DNA of 64,000 nt from Morinoia aosen (lineage: Eukaryota > Arthropoda > Malacostraca > Amphipoda > Talitridae): the NCBI GenBank assembly GCA_030386875.1, contig CM059575.1, positions 51,738,859 through 51,802,858 on the forward strand, given 5' to 3'. Position numbers and translations under genes: made by a program. Below are positions 1 through 14,118 of this stretch, piece after piece; the first letter of the stretch is position 1, and each line of letters opens with the position of its first letter. The notes beneath the pieces were generated by a model, which was not told the DNA's origin, made no database searches, and saw nothing but the letters and a program-made list of their open reading frames with translations.

Positions 1-317
1 GTTATTCAGAAAAATCCTGATAGATAAATAATCACATATATATGTGTCAAATACCAAAAAAATTCTGTTGTAAAAAGAACTGTGTTGGGATTTTGTGAAT
101 GTAGTATGATTCTCCCCAAAGAAACCTTAAGATTTTCACTATTTCTTTTCAAATTCTTAAATAGTGCCTGTACATTAGGATAATCAATAGCGTCTCAAAA
201 AGTGAAACATTTATGCGAAAAAATGTTGACATACGCTTAATAAGTCATGGTCGTAGCGCACTTACGTATGTCGTATTTTTCCATGACACACAAAAGTGGG
301 TCACAATACATAGGCTG

Positions 318-1117
318 ATGGTATACCGGGTGTCCCATAAAAATGTCCCCGCCTTTTTAATTGATTATATCTCCTCTCTAAATTAAACATATTTGAATTG
401 TATTTTTTTCACACTGTAGAAAATTTTGTTTCATTTTTGAATAATTTAAGTTTTTGAAAATAGGTCTAATCAACATTTTACAGTGATTGATTCACTGAAA
501 GAGATAAAAAACTAATCGTTGAAAGGAAAAATTTTTAAACAAATATGGATATTCTTTCTTATTTTGTACTTTCCAAAAAAACAAACAAACAAAAATTTAA
601 AAGAGTAAGAAATCATTACCTTGAATAACGTTTGAATAAATAAAGTAATCGACAAACCCTCCTCTGACATACATACCCGCCATTTCTCTCAAGGCAAGTA
701 TGCCACCATTGAACGAAGAGTTTTGCGGACTATTTCACCGTTTTCTTTCAATTCTTGAAATACTTCTTCAATTCGTTGTCGAAGAACTTTAAATGATGGA
801 GGTGAAACATACTTGGTGGTATGTAGGATACATCATTGACATTGTGAAATTATTTTCAACAGTTGGTATTGAGAAATGAAGAACACCAGTGTTGTTTTTG
901 AAACTTTTCCTTTGAACTATAATTTTTTTCTACCACTTTCAGAAAATCGATCACTGTAAAGTGGTTATTCAACCGATTTTCAGTCTCTTGACTTATTCGA
1001 AAAGGAAACAAAATTTACTACATTGCGAAAAATACAGTTCAAATACGTTTATTTAGAGCGGAGGTACTAATTAAAAAGTCGATTACATTTTTGTGGGATA
1101 CCCGCGGTATATTGAGG
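318..1117 (-). mobile_element. Mariner-like element remnant with about 240-bp inverted ends
   Basis: The left end (GGTATACCGGGTGTCCCATA) is matched in reverse by the right end (GGGATACCCGCGGTATATTG). Inversion similarity continues inward for about 240 bases on each side, for example ACATATTTGAATTGTATTTT against its counterpart near 1040. Between them a minus-strand transposase tail is recognisable. GGGTGTCCC termini are typical of mariner-type elements of arthropods. Confidence 0.65.
689..808 (-). pseudogene. Transposase C-terminal remnant (DDE_3/mariner type)
   Basis: Read on the minus strand, the frame gives SPPSFKVLRQRIEEVFQELK, ENGEIVRKTLRSMVAYLP, stop. The pattern (L-x-x-R-I-x-E-x-F-x-x-L ... 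V-R-x-x-L) matches the C-terminal end of mariner-like DDE transposases of insects. The catalytic part is gone. Confidence 0.5.
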
Positions 1118-4100
1118 ACGCACTTTTCTGTGACGATTTTGTGACAACTTGAGACACAAAAGCGTGTCACTTTGGTGACAGCTTCAGTAATGATTCTCCC
1201 TTCTCTTCCGAAGAATCTTTCCCGTAGCTGAACTTCTGCATGGTGTGCAGAGGCAGCCGTTTTCAAAGTCGATTTGTATTAATGAAACAAATCGTGGAGG
1301 GAGTATATATGGAGGGAGCACAGTCATCTGTGAAGAGAACCAGATTTTGAGTTTTCTCTTACGTCTGTAGTAACCACGTAACCAATAGCGTTCCATAGTG
1401 TGACGTTAGCACGGAAGTCAGTTACCTACTGACTACGATGGAGTGCGCACACGCTCGCTGAATGCTCTTCTGGCTGGTGAGATTATCGCACAATCGTTAA
1501 TCATTAATTTGGGATTCCGAAAGATAACAAATTGTGTTTCTTCACTCAAGGACACTTAATTAATAATATCAAAATTACTAGCAAAGATACATTAAGAGTT
1601 GAAAACTCTAAAGATCACAGGCCATTGAATATAAAAAACTACCGAGCGACTTGCACGCACATCCTACTCGTTGAGTTATGGCGGGGTAATAATCTTGCTT
1701 TGGTAAATAGGAGGCGGAGTTGTAGAGGAGGTGGGAGGAGCCAACTTCAGCCAAGCGTCTGTGGTTGACTCACTTGTGGGCTTTGGGTATGCCCCAGTCT
1801 CTCAACTTTTGCAACCAATTTGAATCCGATCAAAATCGGCTATGTTCCCACCAGTAATTCTAGCTCCATGACACAAATACAGCAACATATTCCATGCATC
1901 CGGTATCATATCTACAGAATAATAAAACCTCCCTATTTGGAAAGCTGGAAAAACTTTGGTAATGTTAGTTTTTTTTTGTTTAGTTCGCCAGATTTTGTAC
2001 TATTCAGAATTGTCACTCATGTTTGATCTCCCTTTAGCTAAATGATGTTTTACTTATATGCTGTTTCATCGACCCAAATTTTTTTACAAGTGAAAAGATG
2101 AGTTTTAAAAATGTGAGGAGATAAGTTTTGTTTTAATTACTATTGTTAATCTCTTACTCTGCAGGGACGATTCAAATTTATTATTATACTGCTTCTATAC
2201 TTGAATATACTTCTATACTTATATGCTATTGTACTTCAATTCCGAGTTCTCCTATACTGATCACGTGTTTAGGCTTAAGAATACTGTGTAAAAGTGACCA
2301 AAAATCGTGCAATGATGTAATGTTTATTTCAAACAAAGTTACGGAGGGAGAAACGCTTATTAGGCTGATAATATTGACTCTGATCTTGATGGAGATATGT
2401 TTGTCTTGTAATATCAGTACGAAACAGATGATGCAAGTTCCAAGAAACTAGATGTTCATTAGAAAAAACGAATTATTCCATCACAAAACAAATTACTTTT
2501 GATCCTTCCTAGGACGGACAGTGAGAGTGAGAGTTTTAGAAGCCACCATGATTGCTTGTTTAAAATTATTTTCCGAAGTTTTTTAATAGAAAATATTTCC
2601 GTGTTTTGTGGTGTTATGGTATTTCATTTCATAGTAAATTGAAAAATAACTACTTTTTCCAATACCCAGTAGAAGAGATCATACTTTTATTTCTGCAGTG
2701 ACTTCAGCACCTTCGAAAGGGATTCCCAATAAGTTGAGGAAAATTGAGACGCGTGGGTCATTCTTTGCTCATCTGGATCTAGAGTTGACAATGGTAAACC
2801 GTGGTCGTATTTTGGCCATGTAGATGGCATGTGAGACAGAGGGTAAAGCGAGTGATATCTTTGTGGCACATAAATTTCGAGCTGGTATAATTACTCTTAG
2901 TTTAATTCATAATTACAATCGCTTACTAACTTCTTGTCAGAGATGGCCATGAAATTAGCGCCAATGACGTGATGTTTGAGAATATCTTATTTGGGATTCT
3001 AGAGTCAGTTACTACATATTTTTAAATTCGGTCAACAAGAACTATCAAAACATATCACATATATAACACGAGCTTGGGACTAACATTAGCTGTATCTTCA
3101 CCAAGTTATGCCCTCAGCGTTACAGTATTTACACTAGAAACACCCACACACTTGGAAGTAACAAAACGCGAAGCACATTTTTTTTGCAGTCGGTTTATCA
3201 CGTTACGAGACCTGAGGGCAAAAGGAGGGCTGGAAGAGCACTATTCTTGGTTCACATTCGACCATGCATGTCTAATTTCCTTGAGTGCAACAAAAAAAAA
3301 CGCAACATCCACAGTACTACGATAACGATTTATAACTTACTATAACTGATACAACTACCAACACCTTGATCGTGTGCCAAGACAATTGATTTTGTGGATC
3401 AAATCTAGAACAAGATAGGCCCGGAGGACTGTGTGTCATGGAATTGCAGTTATTGGAAATAAACCGTTTTCCTTTCGTCACCGAGGAAAGAGGGTTTTAA
3501 CTTAGCTTAAAAGTTTTGATAATTTGATATTCCGTTCTGTTTTATGAGTCATAATTAATCATAAGCGAAAATTAGTTGCTGCTAAAAAACTCGATCCGAA
3601 TTAAATTATTCAACTTAATTTTGAAATAAGCTTTCAAGAGGAAAATTCATAGGTAATGAGTTTGCCCCTTTAAAGGAAGGACATGCAAGGGAGTGGAAAA
3701 GAGAGCTCATTCTTGTTTTTCTGTTTTCCTTAAAAAGCGAGAAAATCTTTACCACTCTCCCCAATTTCATAGCCAGATCCAGCCTTCGTAAGCCTGTAAC
3801 TCCATGAACTATTTTATAAATAGACTTCGCTTTTTTGATATTAGGCTATACAAAATTCGCTTTTAGGAATAAAATATTTTAAAAAGTTTTGAAATTAAAT
3901 TGTTGTATAAGATAATAAATCATACAAACGTTTTTTTAACCTTGAACGTTACAGCTGACATTATCAACAAGTGTAAAAAGAGAATGAAATTTGAAATAAA
4001 TTTATTTTCGAATATGAACACTTCAGAAAAAAAATCTTGCTTTTAATAGCTTTTATTAACCTTTTTACTTTTACTTGGTTCTTTAACGTTTTTTTTCACT

Positions 4101-5453
4101 TGTTTATACTTTTTTGAAACGTTCTCATTCTATAGCGAATAATTGTACTTTGTTCTTAATTTTCCTTTCACAGCTTTTGACAATGATATCAGCCTACGCG
4201 AAACGTTCAAATTTATTGAGTTTTGAAGATCGAATATCTTGACTTTCATTTTCAGTTGAAGATTGTCTAGAAGATTTCAACACAACACAACTTGATCAAG
4301 AATTGGCGTTAAATCGTTATAGTTTTTTACTGATAGAGTTACAAATACTATTCTTCCTGTAGTTGTGTTTTTAGTCGGATGCATCTCTCATTTACGATGT
4401 TATGTCGTCAGTACCAACTGCTGAAACGCAACTCCAAATCATTTACATCATCCAAATGATTTTACAACGATCAGTAGCTTGTTTTACTTCTTCTGAAACT
4501 TGCTGTGATTACATTTGTAATTGTTACAACTATTTTAATTTTAATGAATTTTAAAAATTAGAGGAAAATGCCTAAATTTTTGTTAAAAACTTTTTTGATG
4601 TGTTCAACGTATTTAGAATAAGAAAATTCTTTATTGTTCTTCGGAACAAATCTCAATTACGATTTATAAATCTCGGTTTGACTTGAATATCAGTCTGACA
4701 TCTACTAGGTATTTTTAGGTTCATCTGAGATTCTTTTTCACAAATCAAGTGTTGAAAATTTTTTACCTTGAAGTAGTGCTGCTCAGTTGGCAAATTTGTA
4801 GCTATTTTTCACGTAGATTACGTCCATCAAACATGCTCCAAAGGCATCCAAAACAGTATAAAAAGATTTCAGGATCCTGTGTATGCTTTACGTACGCGTA
4901 TTTGCATTGTTTGTGACCTATGAAAGTCGTTTCCGCATCTTGGAGATGATGAAGCTTGAAGAGATAGCTGGATAATTTTCCCTTGCATTGCCAACATCAG
5001 CGGCTTGACTGCACACTCTCTCTAATTCATTTGTGAATTTTCTCGTTCAAATTTGAAGAGTTGACTTTAGAAATTTCACAAAATTCTGTTGCACTGGGCA
5101 TATTAAATTTTAATAACTATCTCATTTTGCATTATTTCCTAACTTCACAACTTCTTTCCAATTTTACAATGAACTTTCACGAGTTTGTGCAATTTTTCAT
5201 CTCAGTTTTAAAATCAGTCAAGGTGAAAATGAAATTGTAAATTAAAAACTGAAATCTTTGATTTTATACAGGTTTCTTCGGATTTTTCTAATGCCTTTAT
5301 TAATTATTTCTATGCTGACTAACCTCTGAGTTAACCAAACAATGGTAATTGTAGAGTATTGTTTAAACTACCTCTTCTAAGACGATACTCTTTAAGGCTT
5401 TCTTGAGTTTAATTTTCGAACATTTCCGCGCCGTGTTACCTGCGTTGGCGCAG
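1118..5453. other. AT-rich non-coding (intron or intergenic)
   Basis: No supportable exon is seen. The scattered open frames lack splice support or coding composition. The 3190 region has an acceptor-like tract (TTTTTTTTGCAG) without a convincing exon. Confidence 0.5.
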
Positions 5454-5537
5454 TGAATGCGCGAGTACGAAAATGATGGTGCCGGAGAGGACGGTCGTCT
5501 TGGCCGACTGCTGGGGCGCCGCCTCCATCGTGCTCAG
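5454..5537 (+). CDS. Protease gene exon 1 (CCP/sushi-like half-module)
   Basis: The frame starting GAA TGC at 5455 is open and encodes ECASTKMMVPERTVVL followed by ADCWGAASIVLR. The Pro-x-x-Thr-Val-Val...Asp-Cys pattern is the middle of a CCP/sushi-type module, extracellular and disulfide-bonded. The exon ends CTCAG before a consensus donor (GTGAGC at 5538), leaving two bases that join the first base of 7846 to make Arg. The acceptor is CAG at 5451-5453, but its pyrimidine tract is weak and the same frame stays open back to 5413, so the left edge is uncertain. It is GC-rich against AT-rich flanks, which fits coding DNA. The family call depends on the downstream exons. Confidence 0.6.
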
Positions 5538-7845
5538 GTGAGCGGGCGTGGCGGCTTGGGCTGCTGGTTTTGAGTCCTCATGCATTACACTTACCCGACA
5601 ACATTTTTATAAAATCTCATAATTTAGCCAGATATTATTCATTTAACATCGCATCATAAATCAATAAAGAAGAAAAACTCAAGGATAACATGCAACGTAT
5701 AGAGTTGTTCGTTCATTATTTTCAGGATTAGGAGGAAGCATCCATTTACGAAGAGCCGCAAATTGTCTGCAATCTTTAGGAACAGTTAATGCGTTTTTCG
5801 TTCTAACACCGTGTCGTTGTCCAGTCAATGTAGATATTTTTATAACTTAATGCTTGACATTACTATCAGCTATCTATAGTGTAATACCCAATTCACTATT
5901 TAGTCCCAAATTCATCATAGTCATCACCTTCATTTACACTGTCCCACTTTGCTGCAGGAGCTTTTACGAGTACGCATTAGGAGTAAAACCAAGTCAATTT
6001 TACAAGGCAAAATGTTACAGGTTTATAAATGTGCGCCATGAGTGTAACTTCTCTTCTCGGTGACCGCAACGAGTTATTCTGTAATTCAGTACTGACTAGT
6101 TTATTGAGTGTGTTCAATTTAAAAAGACACGCTTGTTCTACTACGTATTTACAAGTACAGAATACAGCTTGTACATTTTCTGTTCATTGTTGTCTGAGGG
6201 GTATTTTCGCAAGCCTGATGAATTGTGCGATTTTGCGGGGACCGAGCACAAAAAGATTCTGTGGATCTCCAGTGTACGCTATTAATGAGCATTGTTTTTT
6301 ACTATTTTGTTCTACGAATGATGTGAAAAAGCATTCGTATCATTGTGAGCATTCCGTCCCAGTAACCCATGCTGTCTAGTTACTTTTCAAAATTAAGCGG
6401 CAGGTTTTTTGTCGGAAAGCTTTGTACTCCGCAGATTCACCTTGGTTTCCATTTCACTACACCGAAAGCATTTTCTAACCATTGGTAATATCAACCTGTC
6501 TTTGTGAGGCTTAAAACAAGATGTTTTCGTTCCATTTTTGTTATGAAAGTTCGAGATTTTTACGTTTTCTAGTACTGTACGTTTTCACCAACTGCGTTCT
6601 AACTCTCGTTTAATGTCTTCCTTTTCTGATGTATCATTGAAATAATAAGTTAAAATTCAGTTGTAGCGTTCTGGTTTAAACTCTCACTTTCACTCCGTAG
6701 TCTAACATTCTTTATATAATGGTAATTTGGAAACGATCTTCCGCTTGTGATAAAACAGTTACTTTATTTGACGTCTTCTACATCACCCATTATGCGTTAA
6801 CGCGAAAATTTATTCAGTTCGATTTTCGCTTATATTTAATGCAAGCCGTTAATCTCGCACATCACGGATTCATATGCTTCGCTGGCTTTCCATTCTTTTA
6901 TAACGGGAATGCGTATTGCGACAACAACTCCTTCTGCCCTGAGAATTCTCTTCAGAGCGTTCGTAGATTTTTTTCTTTAATTTTATCAAGCAGAGTTTGT
7001 ACTTTGATGTGCTGATCCTCATATGGGAGATAATATTCGAATAATAAACGTTGAATAAACAAAAAAAAAATGGGAAGTTACTTTGCAGTGTGGCATTCGC
7101 TTATTTTTAAAATGTGCATGGACGCTAAAATGCAGAAATCACATCAATTTAAGATTGATTCCCCAAAATTAAAAATTAAAAATTTGAAATCCTAAAAGCA
7201 TGGTCTTAATAAGAAAATCGTTCTCTAATTGACGTGTAGGATAGCTTGGTTAGGTTATTCCAGTGCAGCCAAACGATTTATTCAATTTATGAATCAAAGT
7301 TCTTAATTCGGAGAGCACCGTTTTTACATCATGTTTTTTGACCACAAAATTCCAAATTCTTATTCAAACCCAAGTATGACTGCTACCCGCAGTTTAGTTT
7401 ATGCGCATAGATTTGTAAATAAAATTCTGTCGATAAGCGAATTCAACTTACCGGTTAAACTTATCATGGTTTGTTAGTATTTTCAACTTTTCGTGACGAT
7501 CTAGAACTACCCATGTTTGATATTCTGTTTATTCACTTATGGGAGTTAGTCTTTTAATAGTGAACACTAAAATTTAATGTTCTTTCCATATTACTGAAGA
7601 TGGATTTGTTTAATTCGAAACGGTTGTTCTAATCACAATAGGTTGGTTTTCTTTTTTATACCGAACTTGAGATCTCCTGTATGTCAACTTATTTCATTTC
7701 ACACACTTTACCAACCACCTACATGCAAATATCTACAAGGACTAAACTTGTGAGTACTTGCTCCCAAAACATCAGTAGGCATTAGCATATCCCCTGCTTT
7801 TGGAGGACGTCGATGGATTGTATAAAATCAGCCGCTTGTACGCAG
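5538..7845. other. Protease intron 1
   Basis: AT-rich sequence between matched splice sites. A 116-codon open frame at 6029-6379 has no domain or splice support. Confidence 0.6.
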
Positions 7846-7943
7846 GTGCCACAGCGACGGCACGTGGGGCGAGTACGGAGTGGAGCCGACTGCTGCGGAG
7901 CGCATGAGGCACATTTGCCAGCCTCGCCACATCAACTCACAAG
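7846..7943 (+). CDS. Protease gene exon 2 (end of CCP-like module)
   Basis: After CAG at 7843-7845 the frame gives Arg (shared codon), then CHSDGTWGEYGVEP and AERMRHICQPRHINSQ. Cys-x-x-Asp-Gly-x-Trp followed later by Cys is the hallmark C-terminal half of a CCP/sushi-type module. Together with exon 1 it supplies an extracellular disulfide-rich domain just ahead of the protease domain. The donor is GTGAGC at 7944. The exon ends on a single G (phase 1), which joins TG at 37987 to give Val, producing INSQ-V-CGRK. The following intron is about 30 kb and contains two other candidate genes and many repeats. Confidence 0.7.
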
Positions 7944-10900
7944 GTGAGCAGTTCGATCTCTTGTTCGAGCATGCCAACTCTGGCTCTGATGCTCCCCGTT
8001 ACAACCTTTGTTTTAAATCACTGAGTACTAGGTATTCCAAAAACTTGTTATTTTATTGGCGAATCACATCAACAGCTACCGTTCGTATTGTTTAAAATTT
8101 AAGCAATGTGTCTAGAATTTAAAACAGTTTCAAGAAGCTAACACCTGCATAAAGATTTTTTTAAGCGACACATCTGCATGATTAATGAGCCACGAACATT
8201 TGCTCCAAGATTTCGGAAACAATCGCTAGCAGTGTAGCATATTTTTTCAATATTATTCTTCTTCAAAATTCGATCAGTAAAACTCTTTTACTCGCTATAC
8301 TGCTAATTAAATGACATTCATCGTCATCAAACTCTCTTTAAGATCTCATTTTTCAAAAATTTCAATTTATCGATGAACAACTTGAAAGTTGATTTCGTTA
8401 TCCATAACTTGCAGTAACATAAAAAATGACCTCATTCAGATTTTTTCTTTTAATGCGCCCAAGTACATAAATTCAGTAAATTATGCGAGGCTTTTCCTGA
8501 TCGGAATTCACATAAAAATGAGACTAAAATTTTGAAAATGTTTTCCTACTTATGAGGGTGGGCGTTTCGAGTTTCAACCCATTTTCAACCAAAAAATGTG
8601 AAGCAAACTTTCCTCATTTAAATGTTCAAAGTAACGGTAAAATTTGACGAAACAGTGAGAAATGGTCAGACAGAAACAAAGCATTATTCATAAACATATA
8701 ACAACATTATAAACGTACAACCACTTGCTACTGGAATGTGCAGCAAGAGCCACCCTATTGAAATTAATTGAAGTATTAAACATACACCTAATTTGTAAGA
8801 CATTATGAATTTCTGAATTCAAAAAGTGAAGCGCACGTAATTCGAGTAAAATTAATCGTTATTTTTCATGTATGGTCCAAAACGTGAATAAAATAAATAA
8901 GAACAACACAAGGCAGTGATACAGAAATAGCGAGGGGAAAACAAATTTCAACCAAAATTTCTTGACTTTTTTAGGAAGGGGCATACGCGCTTGCAGGGAA
9001 ATATAACTCTTCAAGGTTTTCCAAATCGTTCAAATAAACAGTTACACATGTTTCGGCCTAGAAAGGAAAGCAGCCCTTGACGATTTATTTTGTCTCCATG
9101 AAGTTTAATTTCTTTTTCTTGTAGTAATTAGTACTTGCATTGCTGTTCATGATAATTACTGAATTTCGTTCAGGTTCTTCTTTTTGTTTTTCGCCTTCGA
9201 TCCACCACAGAATTCTAGGTCCCTATAATATCAAAGTATGGTAATCATACAACTTGCCAAATAAAGTTAAAATAATTCATCGAGTAATTTTTAAGCTCGC
9301 AATTCATAATAGCTTTATTAAACCTAAAATTTAATTGAAATCGATCAATTAGACGTGACATTTTATTTGTGTAATTTATTGTGCAGATATGATGACTACA
9401 AGAGGAACAGTTATGTATTTCTTTCCGATAAAGAACTGCTCTTTTTGACCTCTTTTTCAGGGATTTGTGCATAATAATCATTTCAGGAGTTATTTTCTTA
9501 ACTCTAACTGGACTATCCACTGTCATAATATACGAGCTCATTCTATGCAATTGTCACTCGTTCAATAAATTCTCATGTATTTAAGATTGCCGATACGACA
9601 ACTACAGGGAAACATGCACAGCTGGCGTTCTGTGATTCCGAGCGGGGGAGAACACCACATTTCTCTTGGCAAAGTTCTTATTTTCATCAAATCTAAAACT
9701 AATTAGCTACTGAATGACGTCTAGAATAGTATTCCAGACGCAGAGTAGATATATAATTTTACAGCACAACCTTTGAAGAACAGTATCTAAGAGGACTTTA
9801 GTCAGCCGAAAGGTTGACAAATGGCCCAGAGGCTTGAAAACCATTGTTGAGCAGTGCTCCACAGAGACTTTTTAAGGTGTTTGTGTTGTCTGTACATTTT
9901 TAGTATAATCGAACATTACATTTATTGCAAACGTTTCAGAATTAAAATTCCATCATCAGTCCTGAAACAGGTGTCCCGAGAAATGGTCCCGCCTCCTTAT
10001 TAATTTACATTAAAAGGAAGATCAGGTTCTCGGAATAGAGGGATTGGCATACCTCCACAAAATTATACAATACACAAGAATGCAAGGGAATATAAAGAGC
10101 ACAGTCACTAAGGAAAAACAAACAACATGTACATATACTAAAATTAGGGCTGAACTCAGCGATGAGTAGAGACACTACTTACGTCAGCGCGTTTCTGTGC
10201 GCACCTGTATTGATGAGCTGCCTTTGCGTTGACGGGTATTTATATACCCCATATGAATTTAGCATGAATTTATAATTACGGCAGAGATAATACAATACGA
10301 GAACGGAGAGTTACACTCAATGAACATGTTATTAGGAAACAGTGCAATTTACAACCTGCCTCAAAGCCCTAACCTAATAACTTTCACAACAATTCATATC
10401 CTACACTCAGAGAAATCTTGACACACCCAGGTGTGTCAACCTTGACGCACTCACAGGTCGGGCGAGAGTGTAAAGTCACGGCCAGGAAGACATAAGTATC
10501 AGTTACCTGTTTGGGGGTTTTGTTGATCCAAATTTCCCATTTTCAAGAAAATATTCAATTAATAAGTCATAACAACTAAATGTAGGCAAATATATGTCCA
10601 GTTTCTTTCACTTTTCGAAGTTAATGAGGTGAATAATGGAAAAATGTTAGGTAATTGCGTACGTTTTTTTGCACGCATAAACGAATTTATTCAGTTCATT
10701 CCAAGATATAAGATTTCACTTCAAGTGACAAGTTTCTTGCGTTTTGGGACTATGTGTACCACTAGGTAAATCACTTATTTCCATACCCGTTTAAATTATT
10801 GACAGTTTATCTAAATCAAGATCTTTTCAAAAGAAAAATATTTACATTACGAGCTGAAATGTTATCACGCATTTGTATTTCTCACATATCTCAAGAAGTA

Positions 10901-13900
10901 TAAAATGTGTGCAAGCAGGGAAATCTATTTCCCAATTCTGCCACTTGCAACGTAACCAAACCAACCATTAACAACCGCAAAAGCGCGGTGAACGTGTTAA
11001 TAACTAAAATGCAAGATATTAATGCCGATATACGAGAAGGAACTCACTATGAAAAATTTATAATGCAACACTTGTTTACGACTCAAGCTTGTAGGTGTAA
11101 TAAATTAACTAGCACTTTCAGCAGAATTATGCTGTTAAATTAGACGTGGCCTTTCATATTAAGAAAATGAAGTGCTTGCCAGAATGAAAACTATTAAGAA
11201 ATAGCGCATGATGAGTGAAATTATCTCCAGTTCGTCGATCACTGATCTATTTATCAAGTACCGAAGTAAATAGCTCATTTTTGCTGTTTTCAACTTCGTG
11301 AGAAGCAACCGCAGCTCACGCAGATATCCCGCGGCCTCGCCACCATGCATGCATGCAATGGCATGAATAAGCCGCATGATTAATTAGTATCGGTCAGCCT
11401 GTCATTGCGTGTAGTCACGCGTGCATGTGTAATCCGCGAAGCACCCATATCCAGCGTACTTTTCGTAAGAAAGTGGTGTCCACTATCTTAATGGTCTCAT
11501 TCAAGACCGGAGTGATTTGTTTGGTGTATAATGAAAGCCATATGTACTTGTGCACCTGTTAAAACATATTGCATTCAATTACGTAGCAGTGAAACAGCAA
11601 CTGTGGCATCTTCATTTCTGGCCGCCATGATTTTTGTACCCGGGCTAACCTAGTTCATTCACTTCATGATGATAATTTGAAAGTCATTCGTTCCAAAGCC
11701 TGTTTAATGTTTTGATTTTATTTCATGTCTAAAGAGGATATGTATTTGAGCGTCAAATGTGATTTTTTCTGCATCAGCCGAAATACGGGCTTGTGGGTTG
11801 ATAGATTACAGGTGACTGATCTTAAGCGTCGTTATGCGACCTTGGCGTTCCATTTCAAGGTCGCATCCTCGACGGTTCGAATTTCTTTATCGTTTTCGGA
11901 AGGAATAGTGCAATAATTTATGTTGACATATAAATAAATGGGTTTGAATTACTGGTAATTAATTTTAATGATGCGAATGTGTAAAGAAGTAATTAATTAG
12001 AATCAAAAGCAATAGGGATGAAATACAAAACCATGTGTTACAGTTTCATGTGTGTGGGACATGGATCAACCTTTGCAGTCAAAATCATGTTATTTTGTTA
12101 ATAGGTAATGAATGAATAATCAGCAACAGTATTATGATTAGATAAAATCAGGTATGATAGGATTATTTTACTGAAAATTATCATTGATATGAAAATTCAT
12201 TTAAACGCAGCCACGGTATATGTATCTTGCTTTGGGAAATTCATTTATCCAATCATGCTCATGAAATTTCAAGTTCAATATTACATTCAGCAATGGCCAT
12301 ATGTTTCAAAAAAATAGCTTTGAAGAAAACCAAACAAGCAGGTATAAAACTATATTACCTGATTTTTGGACTAGGCTAAAGTTATTAGTCACGCTAAAAG
12401 AACCTGGTAAAACCATGAATGTAATTTTTTTACAATTATTATTGGCTTTAGTCATATTTTTGGATAGCCTAACTTTTTTCTTTTTGCTTGCTTTTCACTA
12501 AGACCTTACTTGATACTCATTTGGTATGTTCTTTTTCAAAAATATATCCTAATTTGTTTTAAAAGTTTTTGATATTTTTTCAGCTGTTGAAAATGAATTA
12601 CAAACAGTGGTCACTCATTCTTGCAAGTCCAGATTTATAGCTTTACTTGAATATTATTCAACTAAACAGATCATTGGCCCAGTAATGGCTTGATAAAATT
12701 ATTCTCAGTTCCTTCAACTTGTGCTCGGAGTGAGCCTTCTCCATTAACCAGTGATTTTGAGTTCACTCAATCAAGGACGAAAACTCATGTAAGTACTAAT
12801 GCTCATTATATTATTAGTGTTTCAATTTTCTCTGCATGAAATTCTTATTATAATTGATTATTGGATTAGCCTATATTAATTATTAGGTTATTAACTTGTA
12901 AATGGTACATAAATTATTGAAAATAGTTTTTCTTCTAATCCAATTTCAGTAGAGTTTACTGATTAGTAGGTATGGGAAAGAAAGGCTTTAACTAAAGCGT
13001 AATATAGGATCCAAAGATAATCAAGTATTTTGGTTGCACGTGAAAGTATTTCTATTAATTTTCTGTAGTTTGATGTTTTGTACAGGATATTTTTAATGTA
13101 AATATCTATAAATAATGACTTTATAGCAGCCCTCTCAAGGATATATACCTACAGAATAGGAAATGAGAAGACTGTCCTCAGAAAAGTTTGTTATAATGAA
13201 ATAATTGTGCACAACTTCCAACTCAAAAGTGCTTGATAATCAATGAAAATTTAAATCTTTGTTACAGTCTACAATTCTTTTCAACATGTTCAGGCTACAG
13301 AGGATTTTTTTATGCAAAATGAAGAAAAGTAGTATTAAATTCTTTGTTATCTTCAAAATAAATGTTTTGACTTACTCCAATATATGTGACAGCCGAGTTC
13401 ATACTGTATATATGTATAGATAATCAAAGCAACAAATATGCTGAACATAGAGTTGCCAGTTAGCTTAACCAATTCATAATTCATGATTGGAAATTCTTGA
13501 AACTAAAATAGATCCAATCAGAAGATGATTTTGATAAGAAGATGTGGATTGCACTTATGTTTTCTGCACAAATAAATGAAGAATGAACATAGTTTAAAGT
13601 ATAATAGCTTGAATAGGTATGTTAGAAGAAGTACTTTAGTATTAATTTCTAACCAATAATTACGTCTGACAATATAAAGTTACTGTCTACATTTCCATGT
13701 TCCAGAGTAACTGGAATTAACTAATCGTAAAAATTCGTAAATTTTAACGTTGGGTTTTCAGCACGTATGTTTCGCGAATTCCGCACACAACGAAGGCGGG
13801 CGAGCATTGACGTTCGTCCACAAAATGAAAATTTTGGCTATCGGATGTTTCACATTGTGATGATGAAAATAAAACACAATAATAATTGTTCGACGAAAAC

Positions 13901-13979
13901 TCTCTAGGTGAGGAAAAAAATCATGCGAGAGTATATTTTTTGTCTTTCTTGAATAATAACATGACCTTAATTTTTTCAG
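7944..13979. other. Protease intron 2, first part
   Basis: AT-rich with no supported exon. It holds a mariner-type end near 9970-10060 and palindromic GTGTGTCA words at 10409-10430. An ORF at 10907-11143 begins just after a TATAAAA-like word but has no further support. Confidence 0.5.
9970..10062. mobile_element. Element end related to 45000-45090 (opposite orientation)
   Basis: AGGTGTCCCGAGAAATGG and GATCAGGTTCTCGGAATAGA reappear reverse-complemented at 45000-45090, with shared CCCGCCTCC and TTATTAAT. The GGTGTCCC start relates it to the remnant at 318. Confidence 0.55.
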
Positions 13980-14022
13980 ATATGCATTGAATTCGTGGGA
14001 ATCACTGAGATGAATATCATCG

Positions 14023-14118
14023 ATGCAATGCGAGGTAATCTCCTGGAAATATGCAGCTGGAATACTTCAAGTGTCTCGTGAGGTGTCCATACCTCGCCCT
14101 GTGAAGACAAGTAAAAAG
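14023..14118 (+). CDS. Candidate first coding exon of a small Cys-rich protein
   Basis: The exon region probably starts at 13980 after the acceptor TTAATTTTTTCAG and ends at a strong donor (AAAAAG before GTAAGA at 14119). The frame from ATG 14023 is 32 codons, ending SREVSIPRPVKTSKK in phase 0, which joins the phase-0 exon at 14734. Upstream in the same frame there is a stop at 14011, so 13980-14022 would be leader; it holds short upstream ATGs (13982 and 14010), which weakens the start. The other frames hit stops before the donor. No homology recognised. It lies in the 30-kb intron 2 of the protease gene, same strand. Confidence 0.4.

Noticed and set aside
6029-6379. 116-codon open frame with many cysteines
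   Set aside because: No splice sites, domain pattern or coding bias; probably chance in intron 1.
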